Positions 1 to 11,770 of a stretch of DNA of 64,000 nt are shown piece after piece. The stretch's first letter is position 1. Each line of letters opens with the position of its first letter. A model generated the notes under the pieces. That model ran no database searches. It saw only the letters and a list, made by a program, of their open reading frames with translations, and was not told where the DNA came from. A program made the translations under genes and the position numbers. The stretch spans positions 566,766-630,765 of the forward strand of contig FJOG01000027.1 of assembly GCA_900073065.1 (NCBI GenBank), given 5' to 3'. This DNA is from Phialocephala subalpina (lineage: Eukaryota; Ascomycota; Leotiomycetes; Helotiales; Mollisiaceae).

Positions 1-1311
1 CAAACTTCCTGCTCGTAGTGGTTGGAACAAAAACTTGTTTCATTGACAGGCAGGCCGGGTGAGAGAAGCACTTAAATAGGGGTGCTTGGAGTAGCTCCTG
101 AGCTAATTGGATAAATACCTAATACGTGAGGCTGTTTTCAGACTAGTGGTTGATAAGCGAACATTACAGCTCTAGGATCCTGTCAAGATCCAGGATCCCG
201 GAAGCACTAGTCACGAGAGTTGCCATGTTGTCAAAAGTGTGCTTGAGGTATTGATAGGGCTAGGATGAACTGATTTTCTTGCGAATGGATGCGGGGCGGC
301 CAATGACAGCGAGGCAAGGAGGGAGGATAGATACATTACATTATCGCAGGGAGATATGGCTCTAGAAAAGTTAGCAAAAGTGATCGTTATCGTCGGACCA
401 TTTAATGGGTTGAATTGCTATAGACTACCTAAACATATGGATCGCTCCAATCGAAGCAATTGCTGGGATTGATGAAAAGTCCGTCAGAAGATTTCGACAG
501 GATGGGTCAAAGTGGGGGTGCTTCCCGCTTCCGCTTCCGCTTCTGGTTAGGCGACATCTCTTGAAGAACTGCCAACTGCTTCGAAATCTCTGAACGCTCC
601 GGTGAAAACGATCGCCTCGGAAATCTAATATAATTCGAATTTGTTTGAATTGAATAGTACAACAGTAAAGAAATCGCGTTTAATTTGTTGGAAATCTCAT
701 AATTTTACTTTGCTAATAGTATATACAAGATGATTAAATGATTGGAGAGAAATCGATATACTTGGTATTAGAGGCATACAAGGCATGGACAGCATCAAGT
801 AGGTTGTAAGGGATGATGGTAACCATAGGGAATGAAATCATTCTTTTGCCTCACTGGACGAGAAGCCTTGAGGAGCTGTCTTGGGGGAAATCAATACTTG
901 CATTCTGTGTGGCAAAAAGTATCGAGAAGACAACATGCGGGGTATTCCTGACGCCAGAACGCCTGCAAATTAAATATCAAAAGCCTCAATAGAACCATCC
1001 CAGATATGCCCAGATTCTCTATGGATCCGCTGCTGATCAACGTATATGGAGGGATCGGTCAGAACTTGGAGAGGTGTTCGACTAGAATAGGCTTCGAGGG
1101 GAGGACATCGTAATGCTGGCGTGTGGCAGGCGTGAGGTAAAAAGCCAGTTGTCGATATTCTGACATTACACATATACAAGATACACTGCAAGACAGTTAG
1201 CTTCCTGATACCTAATAGATGAGTGGTGTCAGGCTTGCAACTTACCTCCCAGGCATGTTGCCGGGTACCACTTCTTAGCATCGTGTATGAAACACTTGAC
1301 AACGAGAGGCT
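1..1311. other. Intergenic, no gene recognised
   Basis: No open frame here has recognisable domain content, and no exon chain could be built on either strand. A short CTTCCG-type hexamer repeat lies near 525-545. The stretch lies downstream (3') of the minus-strand BTB relic that follows. Confidence 0.5.
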
Positions 1312-2267
1312 TTACTTCTGAGCTTCCATGTGAAGACGGTGGCAATCCAGAACAGGGTCGAAAGGGTTATCAAGGACTTTATTCACGAGGCTCGAGAAAT
1401 CGAGAAGACCATCGAGGCCACATTGAAGATGCTTGGATGTCTCTCCCAGACGATGGATCTTTATGTTACAAAGATTTCTCGAAAGCGTGCAGACGCTCTG
1501 CTGAACTTCGTTTGCTGGTTTGCAAGTAATTCTGCAATGAGCCTTAAGCGGTGTGATAAAATGCTTTCTGAACAAGACTGTCAGCCAAGGAGCCATTCTG
1601 ATGGACAACATTTCACACTCACCGACGATACCAGGAGGCATAGGAGACAACGTTAACCATACAGAGCCACGAGTGGTGAGCTTCACTAGCAGTATAGCGG
1701 CTTGCTCGAAGACACGGTCTCGCCCAAAGACCCACGCAATGAACAACCACTGCCGCTGGGACATCCTTGAAAATTCAAGCTGCTCGTCTCTCAACCACAG
1801 AGTATCCTTCAACCAAGGTCGAACTAAGTCCACGCAGTCATATTGATCGCATAGAATAGCAACTTGAAGGAGCAACTTGTATGGGAGCTGGTCGGGGATT
1901 CGTCGAAATTTTAAGTGCGCAATGTTGAGCAAGAGCAGAAGAGCAACACTGTCATCTTCGGTGAAATCGATCTATTTAACCTCCGGATCGTCTCCAGCTT
2001 TCTCGTTCTCCCACGGTGGAAGAGGATCTTCTTCCAAACCGGGCGAGCATGACAAAGCGCATCAGATGAGGCTGTGCCTTCAGTACGTTCCCTGTTGTGC
2101 GTGGCTAGGATGCGGACATTGCCAGCGAAGATGAAAGCGTCGTCAGGCGTGGGCTCTGTCGAGGGGGGTGTTCGCGCAAGCGCACTGGCGCTTGGGGTCG
2201 AGTCCGTCATCGTGAGGTTGTTCTTGCGTTGCGACGAAGTTGGAGACACCGAACCTTCTTTGCGCAA
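1312..2267 (-). pseudogene. BTB/POZ-domain protein, copy 1, frameshifted and stopped
   Basis: This is a broken paralogue of the BTB genes at 2896-4064 and 29712-30961. The N-terminal part (NVRILATHNRERTEG, then ARPVWKKILF) matches the BTB start of both relatives. The frame is then lost by a one-base deletion near 2018-2022. In the restored frame the codon that is Gln in both paralogues (KQID) is TAG at 1972-1974. The frame then stays open from 1932 to 1312 and includes the family blocks LCDQYDCVDLVRPWL and KWLFIAWVFGR-like, ending in HRLHMEAQK as copy 3 ends in HRARFQAQK. A 45-nt in-frame intron probably lies after PPGIV, at the position of the paralogues' introns. Two independent lesions make it a pseudogene; the CAG-to-TAG change fits a RIP-type C-to-T. 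The start could be at 2267 or 2210. Confidence 0.8.
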
Positions 2268-2895
2268 AGACTATCGTGGCTGAGATGTCAAGATGGTGTC
2301 GAGGAAGAAGCTGAAGGAGGAGTTGAGGTTGGGAGTCTTGGGCTCCCACTGTAGCGTGAGCTTCAGGCTTTGGCCCCTACAGGTTTAGCGTCTTTAGGAA
2401 GCGAGTCGCAATCTTCAGCACTGCGGCCGCTAAATTATAGAGTGTCCGCCAATGGCGCTGCGTGCCTGATTGTCCCCAGAAGCTAGGACATTGATGATGA
2501 ATCTCATAGCGAGGTGCAAATGTCCTATCGAGATTTTGACATTGAGATGCCATCTAGACTTTTACCGCCTCTCACAAATTGAAAATGACCATGCCAACAA
2601 CCCACATTACGCGGAGGAGGAGAATGTCCGGCTCGGTTTTGTGCTTCGATGCCAACATAGCACCCCCACAAAGTGCGAATTTCCTTCTTAGGTACAAACA
2701 TCGAGATGGTGATTGATTCGAATAGAGAACCCGAATCAGCTGCCAGGATTGCGGAGACTGAAGCGGGATTTACGCTCCCAGAATCCGTCAATCGAGAACC
2801 GCACTTAGATTGGACAGTTCACGGTGGAAAATGGTCGAGATAGAGAAGATGCCAATGTCCACTCAGCTTGTCTATTGAATTTGGAATATGAAGTA
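2268..2895. other. Spacer between tandem BTB copies
   Basis: No supported coding sequence. It presumably holds the promoter of copy 1 and the 3' end of copy 2. Confidence 0.4.
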
Positions 2896-4064
2896 CTACC
2901 TGCCAAGACGTTCACATTGAGCTCGCATGTGCGTATAATGTGACTGTTGAGATGGATCTCCTGTGCAAAGAAGCGCTCTATCGATCGCGATGGTGACGCT
3001 TTTGAATATGCCGCAGGTGCCATGATCGGACTTCACCCCATCCTTGCAAGGCAGGCGGAGAATATTGAGCTGCTTGAGCTGGTGTGCGAGCTCATTAATA
3101 CTGATGGCAATATCTTCAGGGCATTTGCGAGGGTACAAGTTGATGGATTGGAGACCAAGAACAAGGGATCCGTAAACGATAGCATCGCATTTGTCTCTAT
3201 CCGCGTATTGCCTTTTGCAGACATTCTTGCTCCTACCCCATGATTGCTCCTTGGTGCATGGCTTGACAGTTGCCTCGTATGAGTTTAGAACATCGTATAT
3301 AATCTCGAGTATGGATGCGATCGTTGCTCTGCGTTTGGAAAGAATGCTCTCTTAAGAATAACACGAACAATCAGCATGGTTATCTCGGAAACAAGGTTTT
3401 GCTTACCTATGATTTCCGGAGGCATAGGTGCCACACTCATCCATTCCTCTTCGGAGTCCACACGTATATCCTTCACCAGATCCATGGCAAGCTTTTGAAA
3501 CGTGGCAGTCCGTCCGAATACCCACGCAATAAACAGCCATTTGTGTTGACCTATCTTAACCGACTCGTGCTTCTCTCCACGAAGCCATAGGTTATCGACT
3601 AACCACGGCCGGACCAGCTTGACGCAGTCGTATTGGTCGCAGAGGGTTGCGATACTGAGAAGAGTCCTATATTGCACATGCTCCGGTACTTTCTCGAACC
3701 TCGAGTGTACAATGTTGAGTAGTATTAACAACGCTGTGCTGTCGTCCTCGGTGCAGTCGATTTGCTTGACACTATGGCGGAGCTCTTCTTCGGCTTTCCA
3801 AGGTGGGAAGAGAAACTTTTTCCATACAGGACTTGCCAGGCACAAAGCTTCCGAAGCCACCTTGCCCTCAATCACTTTTCCATCGACCTTGACTAACAGG
3901 CGAATGTTGCCTGTATCGAAAATGAAGTCTGGCGTAGGATTAGGTTTCTCTGTCTCGGGTTCGGGAGTCGTCCAGCAATTCAGATCTGGCGACGATGCTC
4001 GTGGCTCTGGTGTTTTGAAGCGTCTTTCTCCGACGAAGTGGGTTTCGTCATCAAAGTCGTACAT
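2896..4064 (-). CDS. BTB/POZ-domain protein, copy 2 (intact)
   Basis: Two exons, 4064-3407 and 3350-2896, give 370 residues. The 56-nt intron (donor GTAAGC, acceptor TTAAG) restores the reading that aligns with copy 3 on both sides (PPEII then ESILSKRR). Domains: a low-complexity Pro/Glu N-terminus, a BTB/POZ fold from about residue 48 (FIFDTGNIRLLVKVDG, ASPVWKKFLF), the conserved LCDQYDCVKLVRPWL and KWLFIAWVFGR blocks, and a C-terminal region (CDAIVYGSLVLGL, LYPRKCPEDI, HGTCG) that aligns with CDELRYGSLILSL, LYPPLNPENV and HNDCG of copy 3. BTB domains mediate dimerisation and often act as Cullin-3 adaptors. This type is widespread and functionally undefined in fungi, so any substrate is unknown. 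It is tandem with broken copy 1 and adjoins the transposon block. Confidence 0.85.
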
Positions 4065-4333
4065 GACTGCGTTTTAAATAGTTGGTGTGTTCTCCATGCC
4101 TGTATCACCAAGTGACGCGTGGGAAGGTATCTGAAATCCGTAGTGAAATCAATTGGTTCCAAAGCACGATTGTGCGACCTAATGCAGGCAGACAGTCCTA
4201 ATAGTGCTGTGCACAAGATTCAAAATATGGAGGATTGTGTGATGCGGACATGTGGTAGAAGTGGATGGAGAGAAGGAGAGAGAAGGAGAAGAAGAGAGGA
4301 GAGGAGGTTGAGATTAAGTGAGACGCGGGCGGC

Positions 4334-4435
4334 GGTTACAGCCACAGGTGGTTCTGGCTACAACCACAGGCCTACGGATATAGCCGAGTACTTGTATCTG
4401 TAACCGGAATCAGAGTTAATCGCCGTGAGTGGTCG
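4334..4435 (+). repeat. Inverted flanking repeat, left copy
   Basis: A roughly 102-bp sequence starting GGTTACAGCCACAGG that recurs in reverse orientation at 12161-12267. It contains two direct GGYTACAACCACAGG-like units and short GGTTACA/TGTAACC ends of its own (4334-4405), so it may itself be a small fold-back element. The two copies bracket the AT-rich block. This copy has drifted more in its central palindrome (CCTACGGATATAGCC instead of CCTGTGGTTGTAGCC). Confidence 0.8.
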
Positions 4436-4541
4436 TTCTTACTGCTATTCTCGGATTCCGGGCTTCTTTCCCGGTTTTTGCTAATCGCGAGCTGTACTCG
4501 GAATCGAGATACCGAAATTATTTTTTGAAGATATACTTTAT

Positions 4542-4588
4542 ATAGCGACCGCCGACCGATATAGACTATATCGGTCGGCGGTCGCTAT
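4542..4588. repeat. Perfect 22-bp-arm inverted repeat (hairpin)
   Basis: Arms 4542-4563 and 4567-4588 are exact reverse complements (ATAGCGACCGCCGACCGATA... and its complement) separated by GAC. The arms are GC-rich inside AT-rich DNA and carry no RIP-like mismatch. Confidence 0.9.
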
Positions 4589-5156
4589 CATAGCTCGAGA
4601 GAAATAATAAAGGTCTATTACTTTTAATATGTAATTATTATAAAGATCGCGAATTATAATAGTTTTAGTATTTCGATCGTATTTTATTTAATACTTTTCT
4701 TTACGATAATATAAAGTCTATAAAATCATATAAAAAAATTAATAAATTTATCAATTCTAAATTTATAATATATAAAGAATTACTTTATATAATATAAATT
4801 ATAACTTTATAAATAAATCTATAATATTATAATAAATTAAACATTTTATAATTAAGATTTTAATATATATTTTATTTTATATTTATTAATTTATTTATTT
4901 TAGAAAACTTTTTATTTTTTTGGTTTATTTATTAATATTTAAATATATTATTATTTCTAGATTTAATTCTCGCTATATATATATATTTGCTTTTTTCTTT
5001 CTTTATTTGCTTTCTTATTTATTTATTTTCTCGATTATAAATTACTTTGGTTCGATAAATTCGTTCGATTATTCTATAAAATTTAAACTTCAAAATTAAA
5101 TAAATTTTTTAAAAAGAAATAACGCGTACTTTTAATACTAGTATTAATATTAGTAT

Positions 5157-5240
5157 TAGAGGTCCAATATTAAAAGTCTAATACCAAAGGTCTAATACTA
5201 GAAATCTAATATCAAAGGTTTAATATTAGAAGTTTAATCG
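5157..5240. repeat. Degenerate ~14-bp tandem repeat
   Basis: About six imperfect units of the type AAAGGTCTAATACY follow one another directly before the 15-bp satellite. The units differ mostly by C/T and A/G changes, as expected of decay. Confidence 0.6.
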
Positions 5241-5243
5241 AAA

Positions 5244-5408
5244 GAATATAATTAATAAGAATATAATTAATAAGAATATAATTAATAAGAATATAATTAA
5301 TAAGAATATAATTAATAAGAATATAATTAATAAGAATATAATTAATAAGAATATAATTAATAAGAATATAATTAATAAGAATATAATTAATAAGAATATA
5401 ATTAATAA
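5244..5408. repeat. 15-bp minisatellite, 11 perfect units
   Basis: The unit GAATATAATTAATAA is repeated 11 times without a mismatch (165 bp). It lies about 110 bp upstream of the 5' LTR. The homogeneity implies recent expansion by slippage or unequal exchange. Confidence 0.93.
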
Positions 5409-5516
5409 AAGGAAATAATAAAAAGAGGAGAATATTTATTGAAGGAAAATATAAACCACGTAAATAAACTTTCTCGTTTATTAATAATAAACACGTTTTA
5501 ATTTATTTAATATTAT

Positions 5517-5709
5517 TGTCACGGCTTAGTCTCGGCTCGAGACTAACCACGTGATCACGTGCTAGCGTAGGCGGTGTGGCGCGGCAGAATAGTTAGATAT
5601 TATCGAGGGCTTGCCCTCGAGCTCCCTCTTTTTCCCCTAGTTTAGTTTAGTCTTAATAGAATTAGCTTTCTAGCAACACTTTTGCGCTTAGGACTTTGGA
5701 TTCGTGACA
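5517..5709 (+). repeat. 5' LTR
   Basis: Begins TGTCACGG and ends CGTGACA. By my hand alignment it differs from the 3' LTR at nine of 193 positions, all transitions, which fits RIP divergence. It contains CACGTGATCACGTG, a dense palindromic motif. Confidence 0.93.
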
Positions 5710-7631
5710 TTAAACTAAACTCTACCCACTTCGTTACTACGGAGCAACTCAATAATATCGCATTCTTTTTTAACCTCTCGCGCAAATTGATTTCGACTTT
5801 AAACTCGACTTTAACTCGCGCGAACAAAAACTAAGAAAAATCCTCGACTTGCGAATCAACCCCGAGTATCGAGACTCAATCCTTTAAAGTAGTACTAGAG
5901 ACTACACGGACATAATTGCGTAAGCGCTACGCTGGAGTGCAAACTCCCTCCCACGGAAAATACCCCCCCAAATAAGTCGCAAAGTGCGCATACTCGTAAA
6001 ACAACTTCTTTATACTATAATACCTCTCACGATTACTACGATTATTATACCTCTTTAAATATAGCGAAAGACGCAACTTAACGCGCCGCGGAGAAGAATG
6101 CGCAAGCACTATCGAAAGCTTTAACTTCGGCCGACCTCCAAGACCTTCTCGATTAGCCTGCTCTTATTGCGCGTACATATCGACTCTCCGTCCTTCCTAA
6201 CAAACCTCTCGACCAATTAAAAAACGACCTCGGAGATATAGATAGCCTTAATAGCCAAAGGGAGAACTTAGACTGCAAAATTACTACTTTCGAGGAGTTC
6301 TAAGACTTATACGAGAATAACGCTAAACGCACTCATCAAATAGTAATCTTAACAAGCCTCGAACGCGATATTTGCCGCGAGAAACTTACTAAATACTAAG
6401 GAAAGCTCATAGTAGCCGAGCAAAAGATAAAGCTCAAAGATCAATAAATCGAGGATTTAAAGAGATAAGTACGAACTCTTATAGCCGAGAAGAATACTTC
6501 CTTCTAAGCCTCGCCTCCCGATCTTTAAACACCTCTTCCCCCTTATATCCGACTATCTTGCTCGCCTTCGCAAGAGCCTTTACGACTTAAATCGGCCGAG
6601 TTTGCCTTTTCTCATCGAAATAAGAAGTCTACAAAGCACCCTAATCCGCCAATGCTTAAAAATAACGCCAAAAACGGAGTCGGAATTACTTTCGAGTCTT
6701 AAAACAAGCAAATTAAAACTAAGCTCTTAATTAATGCGGATTATTTCGAATCGGAGTTAGCTCGAATAAATTATATCTTTAATCAGACCAAGGGAAATGC
6801 CCAACAACACTTCGATTCCCGCTATCTCAATTAAAAGCCGACCGATTTTACTTCGGCAGAAGAAATAATCTAATACTTTGCGGATATCTACAAGGATCTA
6901 AACAAAGTAGAGAACGCGAAGGACAAGTAGTTTACGCTAGCCATAAAATACCCGGAGAACTTTGCGGAGTTTTATACTCGATTCTTAAAGGTAGCCAATA
7001 CCGCAGAGATTACCGAGTCCAAGTATATTAGTGCTTTACAACGCAAAATTACTCTCTCTTTCTAACGAGCTATACTCTCCGTCAAAGGTACCCATAAGAC
7101 TTATACGGAGCTCTTTATTTACTTTAATACCCTTGATCAAAAAATAACCCGCATCTTTAAATTAAATGCGAAAATAGTCGCTACAAAAGTCATAAACAAA
7201 AAGCTAGTCTTTCTTTCTCCGCCAATTTACGGTTATAACTCGGGATCGGGCGCTTACTTTAAGAATAACTCTCCGAATACTCGATTAAACCGCTCCCCGG
7301 GAACTCTTATTAACCCGAATCCTTCTAAAGCCTTTTACGATCCGAAAACCTCCGAAAAGAACTGCCTCCCGAAGAAGAATAACAGCGAGACCCGCGAGTA
7401 CTATTATTACTACGATATCGGCTATTTAATTGCTTAATGCTCGTATTATACGCTTATAAATGCGGCTTAGATTGCTATAGTAGCTATACACGGAGGATAT
7501 GAGGAAGAAGCAAAGGAAAAAGGCAGCTTTATTGATTTCGGCGAGGAGGAAAAAGAAAACGAATCGGAAAACGCAGACGCTTAAAGAAAGTCTCCTCTTT
7601 TAAGCGGCGATTTAATATCGAGATTAGCGAA

Positions 7632-7856
7632 GTGGATTTGAGCCAATTAATCGGCGGTAATTCTTTTACTTTCCCGTGTATAGTTAATCGCAATAGAATT
7701 AATATAAATATTATCTTTTTACTTGATATTAAAGCTAACGCTTTTTCTCTCGCTAATATTACTTTTATTGAATTATATTATACTTATTTGGGTATTCCGA
7801 AGAAGAAACTCCCACGTTTTATTTGTATCAAGGGATTTGATGGCTATATTACTTAA
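7632..7856 (+). pseudogene. Retrotransposon protease-region fragment
   Basis: A 74-codon open stretch of the dead polyprotein. The segment around LLDIKANAF occupies the place of the aspartic-protease DTGAN-type active site but has lost the Thr and Gly. Stops bound it on both sides. Confidence 0.55.
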
Positions 7857-8735
7857 GAAATCTCCGAATATATCGAACTTAATTTTCATATCGACAAGCG
7901 GGTAATCAAGAATATTCCTATATTTATTATCAAGCTCGGCGGACACGATCTAATCTTTGGACGGCTTTTCTTCGAGAGATTAGATATTTTACCGCGTTAT
8001 AAGACTCGATAATTAATTTGGCCGCAAAATATGCTAATTAAACACAATTAGTAGAAAATTATTGCTTCGAATCGAGATAGCCTTATTTGATGCCGCGAAT
8101 CGGCCCACTAATAAGACGTCGAACGGCGAGATTGTTTAATGGACTAATAAGATCCTCCCAAAGTCTGTTCCTCTCGCAAACTTACTTTTAAACCTTTCTA
8201 ATAATCGAAGAATTAGCGGACCGATCGAGACTCGAACTATAAGAAGATGAATATCTTTTTGCAAGGAAAAGAAACTTAATTATATATCCCGTCACCTCGA
8301 TAAAAGAAAAGTCTTGTAAACTCAAACAAGTAGAAACTATCGATCGATATTAATTACATCTCGACGGAGGCATATAAATTGAATGCGCAACAAAAGGAAA
8401 ATGAGCTTTTCACGGTAACTCTCAATAAATTAAATCGATTAATCGAAGACCGCTAAAACGAGAATATTACGTATATCGCGAGCTTCGAGGATATCTTTTC
8501 TCTCTCGGGCGAATAATAACCTTACGAGTCCGAGATCGAGTAGCTAAAACGAGTATTACCTCGAGTATATAAGGATTATATACCCACTTTTTCGAAAATC
8601 GAATCGAACGTCCTTCCTCCCTATCGCTCGTATAACCACAAAATTAAATTAAATAAAAGATATATTAAGAGCGAAATTAAATATACTCCTTTATAAAAGA
8701 AGTCCACCGAAAAACTCGAGGAAATCCGCCGATTC

Positions 8736-8924
8736 TTGCGAGAGAACCTCGATAAAAGTTTTATTACTTCGAGTCACATACTATTTGCCTCTCCGATTCT
8801 CTTCGTCAAAAAAGCTAATAAATCCCTTCGATTTTATGTCGATTACCGAAAATTAAATAATTTTACTCGAAAAGATAAGTATCCAATCCTATTAATCGAT
8901 AAAACTCTCGCTTATTTTTCTTAA
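8736..8924 (+). pseudogene. Reverse transcriptase fragment (Ty3 type)
   Basis: The residual open frame contains ASPILFVKKANKSLRFYVDYRKLN and KYPILLIDKTL-like text, the hallmark fingers/palm start of Ty3 reverse transcriptases. The frame continues beyond a TAA in place of Gln. The YxDD box downstream near 9130 reads FNN. Confidence 0.88.
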
Positions 8925-10864
8925 GCAAAAATCTTTATTAAGCTCGATATTCGATAAACTTTCAATCGAATTCGAGTCCACTTAGACTCCAAAGAGTTAA
9001 CTACTTTTCGGACTCGCTACGAATCTTATAAATCGAGAGTCTTTTTATTCGGATTAAGTAATAGCCCGGCCACCTTTTAATAGTATATAAACGATATCTT
9101 CTTCGAGTACTTCGATAACTTTTACACCGCATATTTTAATAATATCTTTATCTACTCTTAAGATCCCCTCGAACACGAGACATATATAAAGAAGGTCTTA
9201 GACCGTCTCCGCGATACGGGTCTATAAGCAGATATTAAGAAGTCGAAATTCAATATTACTCGAATTAAGTTCTTAAGCTATATCATTTCTACGGAAGGGA
9301 TTATAGTTAATCTAAAGAAAGTCGAGGTAATTAAAGACTAGAAAGAGTTAAAGACAATCCGCGGGGTTTAATCGTTCTTAGGATTTTGTAATTTCTACCG
9401 CAAATTTATCGCCAAATACAATCGAATGTATAAATCCTTTTACTAACTCACGAATAAAAGATTTAAGTGGAAATAGACGCAAAAATACTAAGACGCGTTC
9501 AATGCTCTTAAGAAGTATATCCTCTCGATACCCATTTTACACTATTATTACGCCGATTAAGAAACTATAGTGGAAATCGACGCTTTAAATAGAGTTCTCG
9601 CGGGCGTTATCTCTTAAAAGGATTTAAAGGATGGATTATAATACTCGTTTACCTTTTTCTCTAAGACTATGTAATTAACGGAGCTAAATTACGATATTCA
9701 CGACAAAGAAATGCTAGTTATTGTTCGCGCTTTAAAGGAATAGCGTCCCGAGTTATAAGGGATTTAAACGGACGGTCTTTTCTTGATCTACTCAAATCAT
9801 TATGCCCTCGAGTATTTTATGTTTATAAAGATGCTCTCCGGAAGATAAGCTCGATAGTCTGAGCTTTTCTCTCGATATAACTTCAAGTTAATATATCAAG
9901 CGGGAAAGTTTAATAAGAGAGCAGACACATTAACTCGGCGAAAGGAAAACGTATCGATAATTGAGGAAGCGATCCGTTCTTACCGCATAAAGACTCTTTT
10001 GCCTCAATCGAGACTCGATCCCGAGATTATCAAAGAACTCTAATTATCTCCGATCGAACCGGTTCTCGAGAGTATCAAGGAAAAGTATATTAATTTAAAG
10101 TTGATTTATAAAGTCCTCGAGGATAATAAGACCGCGGAAAAGCTCGAAGACTATCGAACTTTTACTCGCACGGAGGAGGAGGATACTTAGTAACTTCGAG
10201 ACGGTTTATTACTTCGATTAAGGAAGCTCGTAGTTATCGAAGGTATAATGACTCTAATGATACCTCTTTGGATCGCGCTTATCCGCGAAGCTCACGAAAA
10301 ACCTCTTATCGGTTATCCCGAACAAAGTAAGCTTAAGTAACTCCTTTGAGCCCGCTATTATTAGAAGGGGTTGCCGAGAGACGTAAATCGGTATTATGAT
10401 AATTATCATATATGTAAAAGAATTAAGCGTTCTCGAGATAAGACGCCTAGTCTCTTATAATAACTCCCGATCCTTAATCGCCCGTAGTAACACGTTATTA
10501 TCGATTTTAAGAAATACTCGGAGTCGAAAAGTAAAAATAATATAATAGCAATTATTATCGACCGATTATATAAACGGCTTATCTCGATCCCGGTTAAAGA
10601 TACTATTACGGCTAAATAATTAGTACTACTCTTTTTAACTCACGTTATACGCTATATCGGCATTTTAGACTCGATTACGTTTAATCGAAGTCTTTAATTC
10701 GATTTGGACTTTTAGAAAGAGTTTTATACTCGATTAAGAGTTAAAATTCAGCTTTTGACCGCAAATCACTCGTAAACCGATGGTCAAACGGAGATTATTA
10801 ATCAATACTTCGATTAACGCCTCCGCCCGTATATTAACTTCTACTAAAACGATTAGAACGAGTG

Positions 10865-11364
10865 GATTACTATCTTTGACCTTCAATAAGCTTCCTTATA
10901 GCACGAGACTATCGGATAATCCTTATTCCTTACCGAATGAGGCTATAAGACTCGAATATCCTTCGATTGGCAAATACCCGTTAAATACGTCACGCTTAAG
11001 GAGAGGTTAAATCGAGAAGAGGCTAAGGCTCTTATCGTCCGCTTATACGAATCCGTAGCCGTTACTTAAGATAATATGCGGAGATCACAAGAGAGATATA
11101 CTCGATAAGCGAATGATTACTATCTTTGACCTTCAATAAGCTTCCTTATAGCACGAGACTATCGGATAATCCTTATTCCTTACCGAATGAGGCTATAAGA
11201 CTCGAATATCCTTCGATTGGCAAATACCCGTTAAATACGTCACGCTTAAGGAGAGGTTAAATCGAGAAGAGGCTAAGGCTCTTATCGTCCGCTTATACGA
11301 ATCCGTAGCCGTTACTTAAGATAATATGCGGAGATCACAAGAGAGATATACTCGATAAGCGAAT
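10865..11364 (+). repeat. Perfect 250-bp tandem duplication in the integrase region
   Basis: Bases 10865-11114 are repeated at 11115-11364 with no difference that I can find. It falls in the C-terminal integrase part of the Ty3-type element. Because the rest of the element is densely mutated, the duplication must post-date the mutation or be an assembly artefact. Confidence 0.9.
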
Positions 11365-11770
11365 CGAAGGAGAAAATATTAATAAAGGAATCGAGTACGA
11401 AGTAAAAAAGATTATAGTTACGAGATTACATTACCGCAAATTGCAATATAAGGCAAAGTAAAAGGGTTATAATGAAAATCCGACGTGGTATACGGCCTCT
11501 TCTTTTAATTATAGTCCCTTAGCCTTATAGAAGTTTCACGACGCTTACCTTAACCTTCCGAGACCGCCAAAGAACCTCGATTATTAGTTGTAATATACTA
11601 AGTAAGAAATCTCGCCGGGGGTTAAACCAAACGATAAGAAACTTATAAAGTGATTTAAGTATAAAGTAAAATTTTTCTGTAAATATTAGAGTTATATAAA
11701 ATATGAGGGTTTACTACGGAGAGAAGTCAATTTAAGCTTAAGGACAAGCTTATTTCGGAGGGGGGGGTAA

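Larger units (their letters stand above)
4436..5516. other. AT-rich, gene-free block
   Basis: Extremely A+T-rich sequence dominated by TA dinucleotides, with no usable open frame. This is what heavy RIP leaves of old repeats. It holds the hairpin and the tandem repeats listed separately and is the insertion target of the Ty3-type element. Confidence 0.75.

Noticed and set aside
970..1302. 110-codon minus-strand frame downstream of BTB copy 1
   Set aside because: No homology to the BTB paralogues' C-terminus or to anything else I recognise.
5710..5735. Primer-binding site after the 5' LTR
   Set aside because: No convincing match to a tRNA 3' end could be recognised; either mutated or the family self-primes.
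10780..11010. 76-codon frame starting MVKRRLLINT
   Set aside because: Out of frame with the retrotransposon integrase reading and partly inside the 250-bp duplication; a chance frame.
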